From the NCBI RefSeq assembly GCF_022340605.1, contig NZ_JAJDNQ010000165.1:1-60162 (forward strand): a stretch of DNA of 60,162 nt, written 5' to 3'. A model generated the notes under the pieces. That model ran no database searches. It was not told the DNA's origin and was given only the letters and a program-made list of their open reading frames with translations. The DNA is from Thiohalocapsa sp. Its GTDB lineage: Bacteria > Pseudomonadota > Gammaproteobacteria > Chromatiales > Chromatiaceae. This document shows positions 35,682 through 48,040 of the stretch, piece after piece (position 1 is the stretch's first letter; each line of letters begins with the position of its first letter). The translations under genes and the position numbers were made by a program.

Positions 35682-36548
35682 GTGATCATCATCATCGGCT
35701 GCGGCTACATCGGCCGCCTGCTGGGGGCGCGTCTCGCCACGCGCGGCGCAGCCGTCACCGGCGTGGTGCGCAGCGCCGAGAGCGCCGCGCTGCTGCCGGC
35801 GGCCGGGGTGCAAGCGCTGCAACTGGATCTGCTCGCTGATCCGCCGGACGCCCTGGAGACGGCGGGCGCGGACGTGTTTCACCTGGCACCGCCGCCGGGC
35901 GAGGGTCGCGAGGATCCGTTGACGGCCAGGCTCGTCGATGCCTTCGCCGCACGCGGGCAGCCAAGGCGACTGGTGTACATCGGCACCACCGGCGTCTACG
36001 GCGACTGCGACGGCGCATGGGTGGATGAGACGCGCACACCGCGCCCGGCGGCGGACCGGGCCCTGCGCCGCTGGGATGCCGAGGAGCGGCTGCGCGCCTG
36101 GAGCCGGGAGACGGGCGCCGAGCTGGTGATCCTGCGCGTGGCGGGCATCTACGCCTGTGACCGGCTGCCGCTGGCGCGCATCCGGAGCGGCCAGCCCGTG
36201 GTGATTGAGGCCGAAGCGCCCTGGTCCAACCGAATCCACGCAGAGGACCTGGCGGAGGTTTGCGTCGCGGCGATGGAGAAGGCCCCCACCGGGGCGGTCT
36301 ACAACGTCTGCGACGGCCACCCGAGCACCATGACCGACTATTTCCTGCGGGTGGCGGCGGCAGCAGGCCTGCCGCCACCGCCGCAGATCCCGCTGGCGGT
36401 CGCGCCCGGCAAGGTCTCCGCGGGCATGCTCTCGTACCTGCGCGAGTCCCGCCGGCTCAGCAACCGCAAGCTGTTGGACGAACTCGGCGTGACGCTGCGT
36501 TATCCGACCCTCGCCGAGGGCCTCGCGGACTGTTTCCCGCGGGTTTGA
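35682..36548 (+). CDS. NAD-dependent epimerase/dehydratase-like protein (YeeZ-like)
   Basis: A 288-residue extended SDR-type protein. It starts with VIIIIGCGYIGRLLGARLA (Rossmann GxGxxG). YIGTTGVYGDCDGAWVDE contains the usual Tyr-Gly turn, but no clear YxxxK catalytic pair is visible. RIHAEDLAEVCVAAME and VYNVCDGHPSTMTDYF match sugar-nucleotide epimerase-like proteins of the YeeZ group. GTG at 35682 with GAGAGGAG upstream is the start; the open frame to 35478 is not family-like. Substrate unknown. Confidence 0.82.
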   Translation: MIIIIGCGYIGRLLGARLATRGAAVTGVVRSAESAALLPAAGVQALQLDLLADPPDALETAGADVFHLAPPPGEGREDPLTARLVDAFAARGQPRRLVYIGTTGVYGDCDGAWVDETRTPRPAADRALRRWDAEERLRAWSRETGAELVILRVAGIYACDRLPLARIRSGQPVVIEAEAPWSNRIHAEDLAEVCVAAMEKAPTGAVYNVCDGHPSTMTDYFLRVAAAAGLPPPPQIPLAVAPGKVSAGMLSYLRESRRLSNRKLLDELGVTLRYPTLAEGLADCFPRV

Positions 36549-36738
36549 TCGGTCCACAGATGCCGTTGACGACATCCGCCGTACCTGGAATCGGCGGTGG
36601 ACACGGCAGGCGTTGTCGCGTTGCTACAATCGCCCCGCCGCGACGGCCGGATTGCACGATGGTGCCGGCGCCGCAGTAGTGACGACAACCGTTCCGACGC
36701 GGGAATTGGGCCCGCGATAACCTGAGGAGTCATCGACG

Positions 36739-37125
36739 ATGCTGGGCCGTTATTTGCTTGCGCTTGCCGGCGTGCTCGTCTGCGCCGCCGGGCCTGCTGC
36801 TGCCGTGGAAGACGCGGATCTCAACTACGACACGACGGAGGATCTGTACCAGGTCTGCTCGACCCCGGCAGATCAGCCGGAGCATGCGGCGGCGGACTTC
36901 GCCTGCCGTGCGTTTATCGAGGCCACAGCGCAATATCACGACGAGGTCACCGGCCGCAAGAACATGAAGCGGCTCATCTGCTACCCGGCGACCGCGACGG
37001 TCGCGGATGGCCAGGCGGCATTCGTGAGTTGGGCGAATGCCAACAAGGACAACGCCAAGCTCATGGGTGAGCAGCCGGTGATAGGCGTGGTCCGGGCGCT
37101 TGCAGCCAAGTTTCCCTGCCGCTGA
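36739..37125 (+). CDS. Second secreted Rap1a/Tai-like protein
   Basis: A 128-residue protein with a signal peptide (about 1-22, ending GPAAA). The mature part reads DLYQVCSTP...FACRAFIEATAQYHDEV...RLICYPAT...FVSWANANKDNAKLMGEQPV...KFPC, the Cys-helix-Cys-Cys-helix-Cys pattern of Rap1a/Tai. TGAGGAGT before the ATG is a good ribosome site. No type VI genes are nearby. Compared with the copy at 23858-24262 it has a longer C-terminal helix and fewer cysteines. Confidence 0.75.
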   Translation: MLGRYLLALAGVLVCAAGPAAAVEDADLNYDTTEDLYQVCSTPADQPEHAAADFACRAFIEATAQYHDEVTGRKNMKRLICYPATATVADGQAAFVSWANANKDNAKLMGEQPVIGVVRALAAKFPCR

Positions 37126-37267
37126 CCGCCGGCGCCGGCCGCAAGACTGTGCCGGTGTGCCGCCTGCCCGCGTTCGCCCGGTCACGCGGCAATTGTTCAG
37201 ACGCGCCGTGCGTAGGTCTGCCTTTTGACAGCGGCGCAGGCGCTGAACCCCGATCGGAGTGACTCCA

Positions 37268-37498
37268 ATGACAACTCGATTTACCATCCCCGCCTGCGCA
37301 CTCGCCCTGCTGGCCTTGAGTGCCTGCGGCACGACCACCGGCGAGCGGGCCGGCAGCGGTGCCCTGTTGGGTGCCGCCGGGGGTGCGCTGATCGGCTCGC
37401 TGAGCGCCAATGCCGGCGCCGGTGCACTGATCGGAGCCGGTGCGGGTGCCCTCGGCGGCTATCTCTTCGACCAACACGCCAAGGGCAATATCGATTGA
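37268..37498 (+). CDS. Glycine-zipper lipoprotein 1
   Basis: A 76-residue lipoprotein with lipobox LSAC (Cys about residue 19) and a glycine-zipper region (GSGALLGAAGGALIGSLSANAGAGALIGAGAGALGGYL) that ends FDQHAKGNID. Such proteins resemble OmpA/Pcp-like outer-membrane zippers. It is followed 70 bases later by a paralogue, a local duplication. Function beyond envelope location is unknown. Confidence 0.8.
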   Translation: MTTRFTIPACALALLALSACGTTTGERAGSGALLGAAGGALIGSLSANAGAGALIGAGAGALGGYLFDQHAKGNID

Positions 37499-37568
37499 GG
37501 CTTCGGCCGGCGGTTCGAGCCCGTTCGAGCCGCCCTTTCCCCCTTCCGACCCCGGAGGTCCAGCACGC

Positions 37569-37841
37569 ATGAGAACAAACATCGCCCTGGCTGCCCTGCT
37601 CACCGCCGCCGTCTGTGCAGGTTGCGGCGGGACGACCGCTTCGCGCACTGCAACGGGCGCCGCAGCCGGCGCCGCCGCGGGCGCGGCCATCGGTTCCACC
37701 AGCGCCAATGCCGGCAAGGGCGCGCTCATCGGCAGCGCGGTCGGCGCGCTCGGCGGTTACGCTTACGACCAGCACGAGAAGGAAAAAGAGAAAGAAAAAG
37801 AGAAGGAGCAGGCGAAGAACCGGTACTACAACAGCTATTGA
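37569..37841 (+). CDS. Glycine-zipper lipoprotein 2 with Lys-Glu repeat tail
   Basis: A 90-residue paralogue of the preceding gene: lipobox VCAGC, zipper ATGAAAGAAAGAAIGSTSAN, GALIGSAVGALGGYAYDQHE, and then a KEKEKEKEKE repeat encoded by a purine-only tract (37776-37808) and the tail QAKNRYYNSY. The charged tail may form a short helix. The ATG at 37569 starts the signal peptide; the open frame before it covers the previous gene in another frame. Confidence 0.78.
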   Translation: MRTNIALAALLTAAVCAGCGGTTASRTATGAAAGAAAGAAIGSTSANAGKGALIGSAVGALGGYAYDQHEKEKEKEKEKEQAKNRYYNSY

Positions 37842-38708
37842 TCGGCTGAGCGGCGGCCACCGGGGCCTGCGACGCGCGGCGCGGTGGTCGCGCGGCGGCC
37901 GTCGCGGTAAAAGGCCTGAGGCGGGCTCGACTCGGCGCTACGGGTGCGTGGCCCGTGTGCTGGCGGCCGCGCTCATCACCCGCCTTGATGCCGGCCGACT
38001 GCTTCGTGGATTGCCCCCGGGTCGCAGGGGCTTGGCGGTGGCCGACCTGGTGCGCGCCGTCCAGGCGGCAGGATTCCCCACGAGCGGTATGGAAAAGCGA
38101 CCGAGCCGCGTTGACGCTCCTCAACCTATGCACTAGATTCCGAGGCAGGTCGCAGCGCGCAAAGGGGTCGGGCTTCAGTTCCAATTCCGGAAACCCCCCA
38201 AAGGCCGCCTCTGCGCCGCCCGCGCGGCGGAGCCGGCCGTCGGCTCGGGCGTCAGTCGGCTTTCCCCCGCTGCGCACCCACAACCGCTGGCCCGCCTCTC
38301 CGCTTTGCTCTGCCGCTTGCGCCGCGGTCGCCGCAGGCACCTCGCAGGCGTTTTCCCTGGCTTTTGCCCATCGGAGCATCCCGTTCCCACCCTTTGGCGT
38401 CGTGCCCGCGTATTTCGTGGCATGGCCCCCTGTGTCGTGGGCATCGGGTAGTGAACGCGCGGCGATGATGTGAATACGGCTCGCCGGGGAAAGGACTGAA
38501 TCTTTGGTCTTCCGGCAAAGACAGATCGGAACGGCAAACGTGGTTTCGCTGTTCGCGCGTGCGCTGAGCATGTGGGGCCTTCCGCCCCGCCCGGAGCGCG
38601 CCGAGGTTCGTCGGTGCCGGTACGGCGCCGTATGCCGGCCGTCGATTTGTGCGTTGGTCGATGGTCGCCCTCGCCTTGGCAATGCACGGTTGCTGTCGAG
38701 ATAGAGCG
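37842..38708. other. About 870 bases without a convincing gene
   Basis: Long open frames exist on both strands (37726-38682 minus, 37955-38473 plus), but their compositions are poor and no motif fits. The block 38140-38520 is low in recognisable signals yet evenly GC-rich; it may be a dispersed repeat or decayed gene. The promoter of the RRM gene should lie near its end. Confidence 0.5.
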
Positions 38709-38975
38709 ATGCGGATCTACGTAGGCAATCTGAAATACGCGATCACCGATGACCAACTGCGGGAGATGTTCAGCGAGTTCGGCGAAGTGGCCAGCGCGGA
38801 CGTGATCAAGGACAAGTTCTCCGGTCAGTCCAAGGGCTTCGGCTTCGTGGACATGCCCGACGATGCCGAGGCGGGGGATGCCATCCAGGCGCTCAACGAC
38901 TCCGTGCACGACGGGCGCAAGCTGACCGTCAACGAGGCCAAGCCGCGCACCGAGCGCTCACCGCGGCGCTTCTAG
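38709..38975 (+). CDS. RRM-type RNA-binding protein
   Basis: An 88-residue single-RRM protein of the bacterial glycine-rich RNA-binding group: RNP2 IYVGNL at residues 3-8 and RNP1 KGFGFVDM about 40-47, with LREMFSEFGEVASADVIKD between. It ends in a short basic tail (RTERSPRRF). Such proteins are thought to bind RNA in stress or cold response. The ATG at 38709 starts the fold. Confidence 0.9.
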   Translation: MRIYVGNLKYAITDDQLREMFSEFGEVASADVIKDKFSGQSKGFGFVDMPDDAEAGDAIQALNDSVHDGRKLTVNEAKPRTERSPRRF

Positions 38976-39280
38976 TGCACTCATGTGGAAGTATCGAGGC
39001 CACTGTCAAGGCCACCCGTGGCGCTGATCCTTGTCGACCTGGAGGCCGACACTCCGGCCCCGGGTCGGGCTGGCCGGAGTGTCGCCCTCCGGGGCGACAC
39101 TCGCTCGCGCCGGACAGCGAACGGTATCGACAATTCCAAGACCGTGCAGTAGCTGCAAGCGAGACATCGGCCATGCCCTTTCAGGGTCGGGGTTGAATCG
39201 CGGCTCGGAACCGGCAAGGCGTCGCTTGCCGGTTCCCTTGCCTTCAGTGCCCCGCCGGAGACGATGACGACGGTACGGTC
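38976..39280. other. Convergent junction RRM gene / ubiD
   Basis: No gene. It contains the alternative-hairpin element at 39047-39102. The remainder (39110-39280) has no feature I can name. Confidence 0.6.
39047..39102. terminator. Two-way hairpin repeat, copy 1
   Basis: Central arm GGCCGGAGTGTCGCCC (39072-39087) is complementary both to CGACACTCCGGCC upstream (39047-39059, 13 bases) and to GGGCGACACTC downstream (39092-39102, 11 bases, loop TCCG). Lies between convergent genes, so a two-way terminator is likely. The same design recurs at 49661-49711. Confidence 0.6.
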
Positions 39281-40747
39281 TCAGTTGAGCCCCAGTTCCG
39301 GCCAGAGTGCGTCCACCCGCGCCTTGACGGCGTCGTCCATGCGAATGGGCCGCCCCCATTCGCGAGAGGTCTCGCCTTGCCATTTGTTCGTCGCGTCGAA
39401 GCCGATCTTCGAGCCCAGTCCCGATACGGGCGAGGCAAAATCCAGGTAGTCGATGGGCGTGTTCTCGATCATCACCGTGTCGCGGGCCGGGTCCATGCGT
39501 GTGGTCATGGCCCAGATGACATCGCGCCAGTCGCGGGTGTTCACGTCGTCGTCCACGACGATGACGAACTTGGTGTACATGAACTGCCTAAGGAAGGACC
39601 AGACGCCCATCATCACGCGCTTGGCGTGCCCCGGGTACTGCTTGTGCATGCTCACCACCGCCAGGCGATAGGAGCAGCCTTCCGGGGGCAGGTAGAAGTC
39701 CACGATCTCCGGGAACTGCTTTTGCAGGATGGGTACGAAGACCTCGTTCAGCGCAACGCCTAGGACGGCGGGCTCGTCCGGCGGGCGGCCGGTGTAGGTG
39801 CTGTGGTAGATGGGGTCGGGGCGCTGGGTCAGGCGCTCGATGGTGAATACCGGGAATTGGTCGACCTCGTTGTAGTAGCCGGTGTGGTCGCCGAACGGCC
39901 CCTCGGGTGCCGTGTCGCCCGGGTGCAGGTGCCCTTCCAGCACGATCTCGGCGCTTGCCGGCACCTGCAGGTCGCTGCCGAGGCAGTTCGCGAGCTCGGT
40001 GCGGCTGCCACGCAGCAGCCCGGCGAAGGCGTACTCCGAGAGCGTATCCGGCACCGGAGTCACCGCGCCCAGGATCGTGGCCGGGTCGGCACCGAGCGCG
40101 ACGGCAACCGGGAATGGCTTGTCCGGGTGGTGCCGCTGCCAGTCGCGGTAGTCCTGCGCGCCGCCGCGATGCGCTAGCCAGCGCATGATGACGCGATTGC
40201 GGCCGAGCACCTGCATGCGATAGATGCCGAGGTTCTGACGCGGCTTTTCGGGACCGCGGGTGACCACCAGCCCCCAGGTGATCAGCGGTGCCGCGTCACC
40301 GGGCCAGCAGTGCTGAATGGGCAGCCGGCCGAGGTCGATCGCGTCGCCCTCGAACACCTGCTCCTGACAGGGCGGGCTGCGGCGCACCTTCGGTGCCATG
40401 TCGAGTACCTTGCGGAAGATGGGCAGCGCCTCGAAGGCCGCCTTCATGCCCTTGGGCGGTTCCGGCTGCTTCAGGAAGGCCAGCAGTCGGCCCACCTCGC
40501 GCAGCGCCTCCACCGACTCCTCGCCCATGCCGAGGGCCACCCGCCGCGGCGTGCCGAACAGGTTGCCCAGCAGTGGTATCGATGACCCCTTCGGCCGCTC
40601 GAATAGGAGCGCCGGTCCGCCGGCGCGCAGGGTGCGGTCACAGATCTCGGTGACCTCCAGGTTGGGGTCCACCGGTACCCGGATGCGCTTGAGCTCACCG
40701 CGCCGCTCCAGTTGCTCGATGAAGTCCCGCAAGTCTCGGTATTTCAT
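39281..40747 (-). CDS. ubiD: UbiD decarboxylase of ubiquinone synthesis
   Basis: A 488-residue 4-hydroxy-3-polyprenylbenzoate decarboxylase using prenylated FMN. Features: [20 protein letters not shown] at the start, [40 protein letters not shown] with the E-x-P/G active-site region GDHTGYYN, and [20 protein letters not shown] near the end. Length is typical. Partner UbiX is not in the window. It is divergent from the glycosyltransferase. Confidence 0.95.
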   Translation of the reverse strand: MKYRDLRDFIEQLERRGELKRIRVPVDPNLEVTEICDRTLRAGGPALLFERPKGSSIPLLGNLFGTPRRVALGMGEESVEALREVGRLLAFLKQPEPPKGMKAAFEALPIFRKVLDMAPKVRRSPPCQEQVFEGDAIDLGRLPIQHCWPGDAAPLITWGLVVTRGPEKPRQNLGIYRMQVLGRNRVIMRWLAHRGGAQDYRDWQRHHPDKPFPVAVALGADPATILGAVTPVPDTLSEYAFAGLLRGSRTELANCLGSDLQVPASAEIVLEGHLHPGDTAPEGPFGDHTGYYNEVDQFPVFTIERLTQRPDPIYHSTYTGRPPDEPAVLGVALNEVFVPILQKQFPEIVDFYLPPEGCSYRLAVVSMHKQYPGHAKRVMMGVWSFLRQFMYTKFVIVVDDDVNTRDWRDVIWAMTTRMDPARDTVMIENTPIDYLDFASPVSGLGSKIGFDATNKWQGETSREWGRPIRMDDAVKARVDALWPELGLN

Positions 40748-41046
40748 GTTCTGTGCTCCTGTGTCGCGTGCCGCGTAGCGGTGTTCCGCCGTCCGCCCGT
40801 GCGCTCGGGCGGCCGGCGAATGATGCCGGAGGCGGCCCGAGCCGGGGCCTGGGCACGCCCTTATTAGTAAGCCGCTGCCGGAAAACGTTAACGCGCATGC
40901 AGTTTTGGCCTATCGCAGCGGCTAGAGTTCGGGTTGGACAGGCGGGGCGCCCGCCGGGCAGGAGCCCTGCTGCCCGCCGCGTTGGAGCTCATGTCCCGCT
41001 GTGGAATTGCTTGCCGTATCCATCATGCCCGAGTTGTAACGTCCCT

Positions 41047-42186
41047 ATGGTCTCCGATCTCATCGTCGTCGCCGAGCGCCGGGCCTACGCCCCGAGTTGT
41101 ACCTTCCAGCTCATGAGCCGGCTGCTGTTGGATCGTCAGGTGTTGTGGGTGGACGCGGACGCCTTTCGGCGGGAGCGCCACGCGCAGGCCGCTCCCGCTG
41201 CCGCATCCCCGCCGACCGCCAACACGGCGCCGGACGTCAAGGCGCCGTTCCCGGTGCTCACGGCCGAGGATCTTGGTGCCGGTGCCCACCCGCTGGCGCC
41301 GCTCGTGAGCTCACGCCTGCTGGCACGGCGGGTGATGCGTACCGCGCAGAGCCACCGCTTGCGCAATCCCATTCTCTGGCTGGCATCGCCTTGGGCGGCC
41401 CCGCTGCTGGAGGCGGGGTACGATGGACCGGTGGTTTATCAGGTGGGCCCTGAGCAGCTACCCGCGGACGCCGACGCCGCGCGCGCGTGCGCCGTGCAGG
41501 AGGCCGCCATCCTCGCGCGTGCCGATCTGGTGCTGCTGCCGGCGCGCGACGCCTTGCCGCAGGTGCCGCGCGCACGCACGCGGCTGCTCCCGGCCGCCGT
41601 GGACCTGGACCTGTTCTCGACGCCGGCACAACGCGCCCGCGATCTGCCTCAGCATAGGCCCATTGCGGGCTGCCACGGCCATTTCGACAGGGGGTTCGAT
41701 GCGCGGCTGTTCGCGGACATCGCGCGGCGGCTGCCGCACTGGCGGTTCATGCTGCTGGGACCGGTGGCGTGCGACCTGTCCGCGGTACGCGGCCTCGCCA
41801 ACGTGCGCGTCGCCGGTGCGCGGTCGCAGGATCAGCTGCCGCGCTACCTGCAATTCTGGAACGCATCCCTGCTGCTGCGCCACCCGGGTGCACCGGTGCG
41901 GCGCGCGCCCCCGGTCACCTTGCTGGAGGCCCTGGCCACGGGGTTGCCGGTGCTGGTCGCCGGTCGGTCCAACCTTGGCGGCTATGCAGACCTCGTGACG
42001 CGGGCCGAGGATGCCGATGCTGCCGCCGCTGCCGTATCGGCGGCGGCGGCCGAGCCGGCCGAGTGGCGGGCGCTGCGCCGCCGCCGCGTCGCCGGTGACG
42101 GTTGGGACGCGCGGGCCGCGATGGTCAACCGGTTACTGGCGGACTTAGACGCGCACGCGGCCATCGGTGCCATCGCCGGACGCTGA
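41047..42186 (+). CDS. Glycosyltransferase, GT4-like
   Basis: About 379 residues with a two-domain GT-B layout. N-terminal part: SDLIVVAERRAYAPSCTFQL; linker; C-terminal part with IAGCHGHFDRGFDARLFADI, WRFMLLGPVACDL, and the donor-binding region PPVTLLEALATGLPVLVAGR. It resembles the glycosyltransferases annotated in sugar-biofilm loci (UDP-galactopyranose-type), but the acceptor is unknown. The frame is open to 40753; the ATG at 41047 begins the fold. Confidence 0.8.
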   Translation: MVSDLIVVAERRAYAPSCTFQLMSRLLLDRQVLWVDADAFRRERHAQAAPAAASPPTANTAPDVKAPFPVLTAEDLGAGAHPLAPLVSSRLLARRVMRTAQSHRLRNPILWLASPWAAPLLEAGYDGPVVYQVGPEQLPADADAARACAVQEAAILARADLVLLPARDALPQVPRARTRLLPAAVDLDLFSTPAQRARDLPQHRPIAGCHGHFDRGFDARLFADIARRLPHWRFMLLGPVACDLSAVRGLANVRVAGARSQDQLPRYLQFWNASLLLRHPGAPVRRAPPVTLLEALATGLPVLVAGRSNLGGYADLVTRAEDADAAAAAVSAAAAEPAEWRALRRRRVAGDGWDARAAMVNRLLADLDAHAAIGAIAGR

Positions 42187-42392
42187 AGATAGCCGCTGGC
42201 GGACGCTCCCCGCGGTCCGCCGGCGGACCTCCACCGCCCGCCCTGCCGTTCGCCGGCCGGTCTCGGCAGGGCGTCCCGTTGCGTCCTGCCAGGCCGGGCC
42301 GCGCCCGGTCTGCGCCTACCGTTGCCCCGGTGCGTCATCCCGCGGCCCGCTCGGAGCGGTCGGGTTCAGGGCTCACCGGCCTGTGCTAAGCT

Positions 42393-42424
42393 GCGGCGTC
42401 ACCGGTATCCGCCGGTGACGCCGC
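42393..42424. promoter_or_regulatory. Strong stem-loop before the BarA-like kinase
   Basis: GCGGCGTCACCGG (42393-42405) and CCGGTGACGCCGC (42412-42424) are perfect 13-base inverted arms with loop TATCCG. The stem ends 11 bases before the ATG at 42436, where a ribosome site should be; none is obvious. It may limit translation or be a protein-binding site. Confidence 0.6.
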
Positions 42425-42435
42425 GACCGTGTGCA

Positions 42436-45510
<3,075 letters not shown>

Positions 45511-45652
45511 ATCCCAGCCCACTGGGACCGCCATCAGCGCCGGTCGGCGTTATCATATCGGTAAATCCCCTTTGCACCCCATCCGACCGGGCGTCTGTGC
45601 CCGAACCGGTGACCCCGGTGCTGCCCAGAGGTTTTCACGGAGCCCGTGGACA

Positions 45653-47056
45653 ATGGCAAGCGACCCCGCCGCCGTGCTGATCGTCGAGGATAGCCTGAGC
45701 CTCGGCAGCATCTACCGCGGCTACCTACGCGACGAGACGTATCTGGTGACGCATGTGCCGGACGGTGCCAGTGCCATGGCACGCATCGAGCACCACCCGC
45801 CCGTCGTGCTGCTGCTGGACCTGCAATTGCCGGACATGGACGGCATGGACATTCTGCGCCATGTCCACGAGCGGCGGATGCCCATCGCCGTAGTGGTCAT
45901 CACCGGCCACGGCTCCGTGGACAAGGCGGTGGACGCCATGCGTTACGGCGCCTTCGACTTCGTCGAAAAGCCGGTTTCGCAGAAGCGCCTCATCGTCACC
46001 GTCCGCAACGCCGCCGAGAAGGTGCGCATGCGCAGCTTCGTCGACCGGCTCACCGACGATTTCCGCCGCGAGGGCTACCACGGCTTCCTTGGCAGCTCTC
46101 TGCCCATGCAGGCGGTGTACCGCATCATCGACAGCGCCGCACCGAGCCGGGCCACGGTGTTCATCACCGGCGAGAGCGGCAGCGGCAAGGAGGTCTGTGC
46201 CGAGGCCATCCACCGCGCCAGCGACCGTCGTGACAAGCCCTTCGTCGCCATCAATTGCGCCGCCATTCCGCGCGATCTGATGGAGAGCGAGATCTTCGGC
46301 CATGTGAAGGGCGCCTTCACCGGCGCCGTGCGCGATCGCGTCGGCGCGGCCAAGCAGGCCGGCGGCGGCACCCTGTTTCTGGACGAGATCGCGGAGATGG
46401 ACCTCGACCTGCAGACCAAGCTGCTGCGCTTCGTGCAGACCGGCACCTTCCAGCCGGTAGGGGCGTCCGGCATCGAGAGCGTAGACGTGCGCTTCGTCTG
46501 CGCCACGAACCGCGATCCGCTGGCGGAGGTGGCGGCCGGGCGCTTTCGCGAGGACCTCTTCTACCGCCTGCACGTGATCCCGATTCAACTGCCGCCGCTG
46601 CGCGATCGCGAGGGGGACATCCTGGAACTGGCCAACAGCTTCCTGGCCCGCCATGCGCAAGAGGAAGGCAAACGGTTCACTGGCTTCGACGCGGACGTGG
46701 AGGCGGTTTTCCTGGCCTATGCCTGGCCCGGCAACGTGCGCCAGCTCCAGAACGTGATCCAGAACGTGGTGGTGCTCTACGACGGCGAGCGCGTGACCCG
46801 GCACATGCTGCCGCCACCCTTGGACAGCATCGACCCCAGCGCGCCCGTCGGCAGCGCGCCGCCGCGGCCGGCTGCCGCGCTGCGCAGGCCACCGGCGAAT
46901 GGCTCGCCGATCCGCCCGCTCAAGGACATCGAGCGCGAGGCCATCGAGCAGGCCATCGCCTACTACAACGACAATATCCCCCAGGCCGCCGCCGCGCTCG
47001 GTGTCAGCCCATCCACCATCTACCGCAAGAAGCAAACTTGGGACGACCGGCGCTGA
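45653..47056 (+). CDS. LuxO/NtrC-type sigma54 response regulator
   Basis: A 467-residue regulator. Receiver 1-125 (VLIVEDSLSLGSIYRGYLR, LLLDLQLPDMDGMDIL, ITGHGSVDKAVDAM, FVEKPV); AAA+ about 145-375 with Walker A GESGSGKE, GAFTGA intact, LFLDEIAEMD and VCATNRDP; Fis-type HTH about 420-465 (AAALGVSPSTIYRKKQTW). The HTH is closest to the LuxO group. It would activate sigma54 promoters when phosphorylated, probably by the upstream Hpt kinase. Targets were not identified. Confidence 0.92.
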   Translation: MASDPAAVLIVEDSLSLGSIYRGYLRDETYLVTHVPDGASAMARIEHHPPVVLLLDLQLPDMDGMDILRHVHERRMPIAVVVITGHGSVDKAVDAMRYGAFDFVEKPVSQKRLIVTVRNAAEKVRMRSFVDRLTDDFRREGYHGFLGSSLPMQAVYRIIDSAAPSRATVFITGESGSGKEVCAEAIHRASDRRDKPFVAINCAAIPRDLMESEIFGHVKGAFTGAVRDRVGAAKQAGGGTLFLDEIAEMDLDLQTKLLRFVQTGTFQPVGASGIESVDVRFVCATNRDPLAEVAAGRFREDLFYRLHVIPIQLPPLRDREGDILELANSFLARHAQEEGKRFTGFDADVEAVFLAYAWPGNVRQLQNVIQNVVVLYDGERVTRHMLPPPLDSIDPSAPVGSAPPRPAAALRRPPANGSPIRPLKDIEREAIEQAIAYYNDNIPQAAAALGVSPSTIYRKKQTWDDRR

Positions 47057-47205
47057 CGCCCGGTCGGTGGGAGCGGCGTCCGCGCCGCGATCCGGCACGG
47101 CACCGCGCCGCCGTGCTATGACTAAGCCTAAAAGAACCCGCCACGCCTCCCGCGTGGACGCAGCGTCCGCGCCGCGATCGGGACCCACCGGGGCGCCACC
47201 ACCAC
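47057..47205. repeat. GTGGGAGCGGCG half-copies after the LuxO-type gene
   Basis: GTGGGAGCGGCGTCCGCGCCGCGATCCG (about 47069-47096) and GGACGCAGCGTCCGCGCCGCGATCGG (about 47155-47180) are two direct, partial copies of the palindromic family listed at 3803-3930. Confidence 0.6.
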
Positions 47206-47757
47206 ATGCACCAACCTGTCAGCAACCGCCGAGCCGACCCCGGCCCTGATCCCCTCCGGGTCATCCTCTGGCTCGCCGTCGCCCTGCTCGCCGCCGCTGT
47301 CATCGGCACCGCGGTCTACAAGGCCTGGCCCATCCTCTTCCCGCCCATCGCCGAGCGCGCGCCGCTGAACCCCGCCTGCGACGTCACCCGCGCCGACTGC
47401 AGCGTGCACTTCGGCGACGGCGGCCGGGTGCAACTCGCCGTCCGCCCCCGCGGCATCCCCGCGGCACAGCCGCTCACCATCGACGCCTGGCTCACCGGCC
47501 TGCCGCGGCCCGAGCGCGTCGAGCTCGACTTCGCCGGCGTCGACATGGACATGGGCTACAACCGCGTCACCCTGACGCCATCCCCGGACCAACCCGGCCA
47601 CTACACCGGCCGCGGCATGCTCCCCATCTGCGTGCGCCACCGCATGACCTGGGAGGCCCGCGTGCTGCTGCGCCTGCCGCACGGTACGCTCGCGGCGCCG
47701 TTTCGCTTCGATACTAGCCGGCAGGGGACGGCGCCATCGCGGGGCCGAAACACCTAA
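47206..47757 (+). CDS. Hypothetical membrane-anchored protein
   Basis: A 183-residue protein with one helix (about residues 18-40) and a periplasmic domain of mixed beta-type sequence (LNPACDVTRADCSVHFGDGG, GVDMDMGYNRVTLTPSPDQP, GHYTGRGMLPICVRHRMTWE). It has three or four cysteines that could be paired outside the cytoplasm. I do not recognise the family. GC-rich third positions and a coherent domain support a real gene. The following 283-base gap has no gene. Confidence 0.65.
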   Translation: MHQPVSNRRADPGPDPLRVILWLAVALLAAAVIGTAVYKAWPILFPPIAERAPLNPACDVTRADCSVHFGDGGRVQLAVRPRGIPAAQPLTIDAWLTGLPRPERVELDFAGVDMDMGYNRVTLTPSPDQPGHYTGRGMLPICVRHRMTWEARVLLRLPHGTLAAPFRFDTSRQGTAPSRGRNT

Positions 47758-48040
47758 CAGAGACCGGCTCAAGCAAGCGGGCTGTCGTACCCAAAGTCTG
47801 CGGGGCAGCCAAACTGCGCGACCCCTGCAGTAGGTGTCCGCGTCTCGCACCCCGCACCCCACACTTCGCACTTCGTACTTTCCGCAGCAGCTCTCCGTAT
47901 AAAGTTGAGTAAGCATATGCGAATATTACGAAATTGACATACGTCAACCCAGGGCGGCGATTGCCTGCCTAAGCTCAATTCGGGCCGAGTCCACTGGGCC
48001 GGTCCCGTCGATTCGCGATGTCAACGACGGAGGTAACCCA
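47758..48040. other. Promoter region of the sulfur-globule-like gene with a 7-base array
   Basis: No gene. A degenerate array of GCACTTC/GCACCCC units lies at 47844-47880 with no inverted partner seen. It is followed by an AT-richer stretch (47890-47940) with the TTGAC-N4-GTCAA box. Confidence 0.6.
47934..47947. promoter_or_regulatory. CRP/FNR-type box before the sulfur-globule-like gene
   Basis: TTGAC-ATAC-GTCAA matches the half-site pattern of FNR/Dnr-family regulators (TTGAT-N4-ATCAA and variants). It is 94 bases before the ATG at 48041. The same pattern, with a different centre, precedes glk. Confidence 0.5.
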
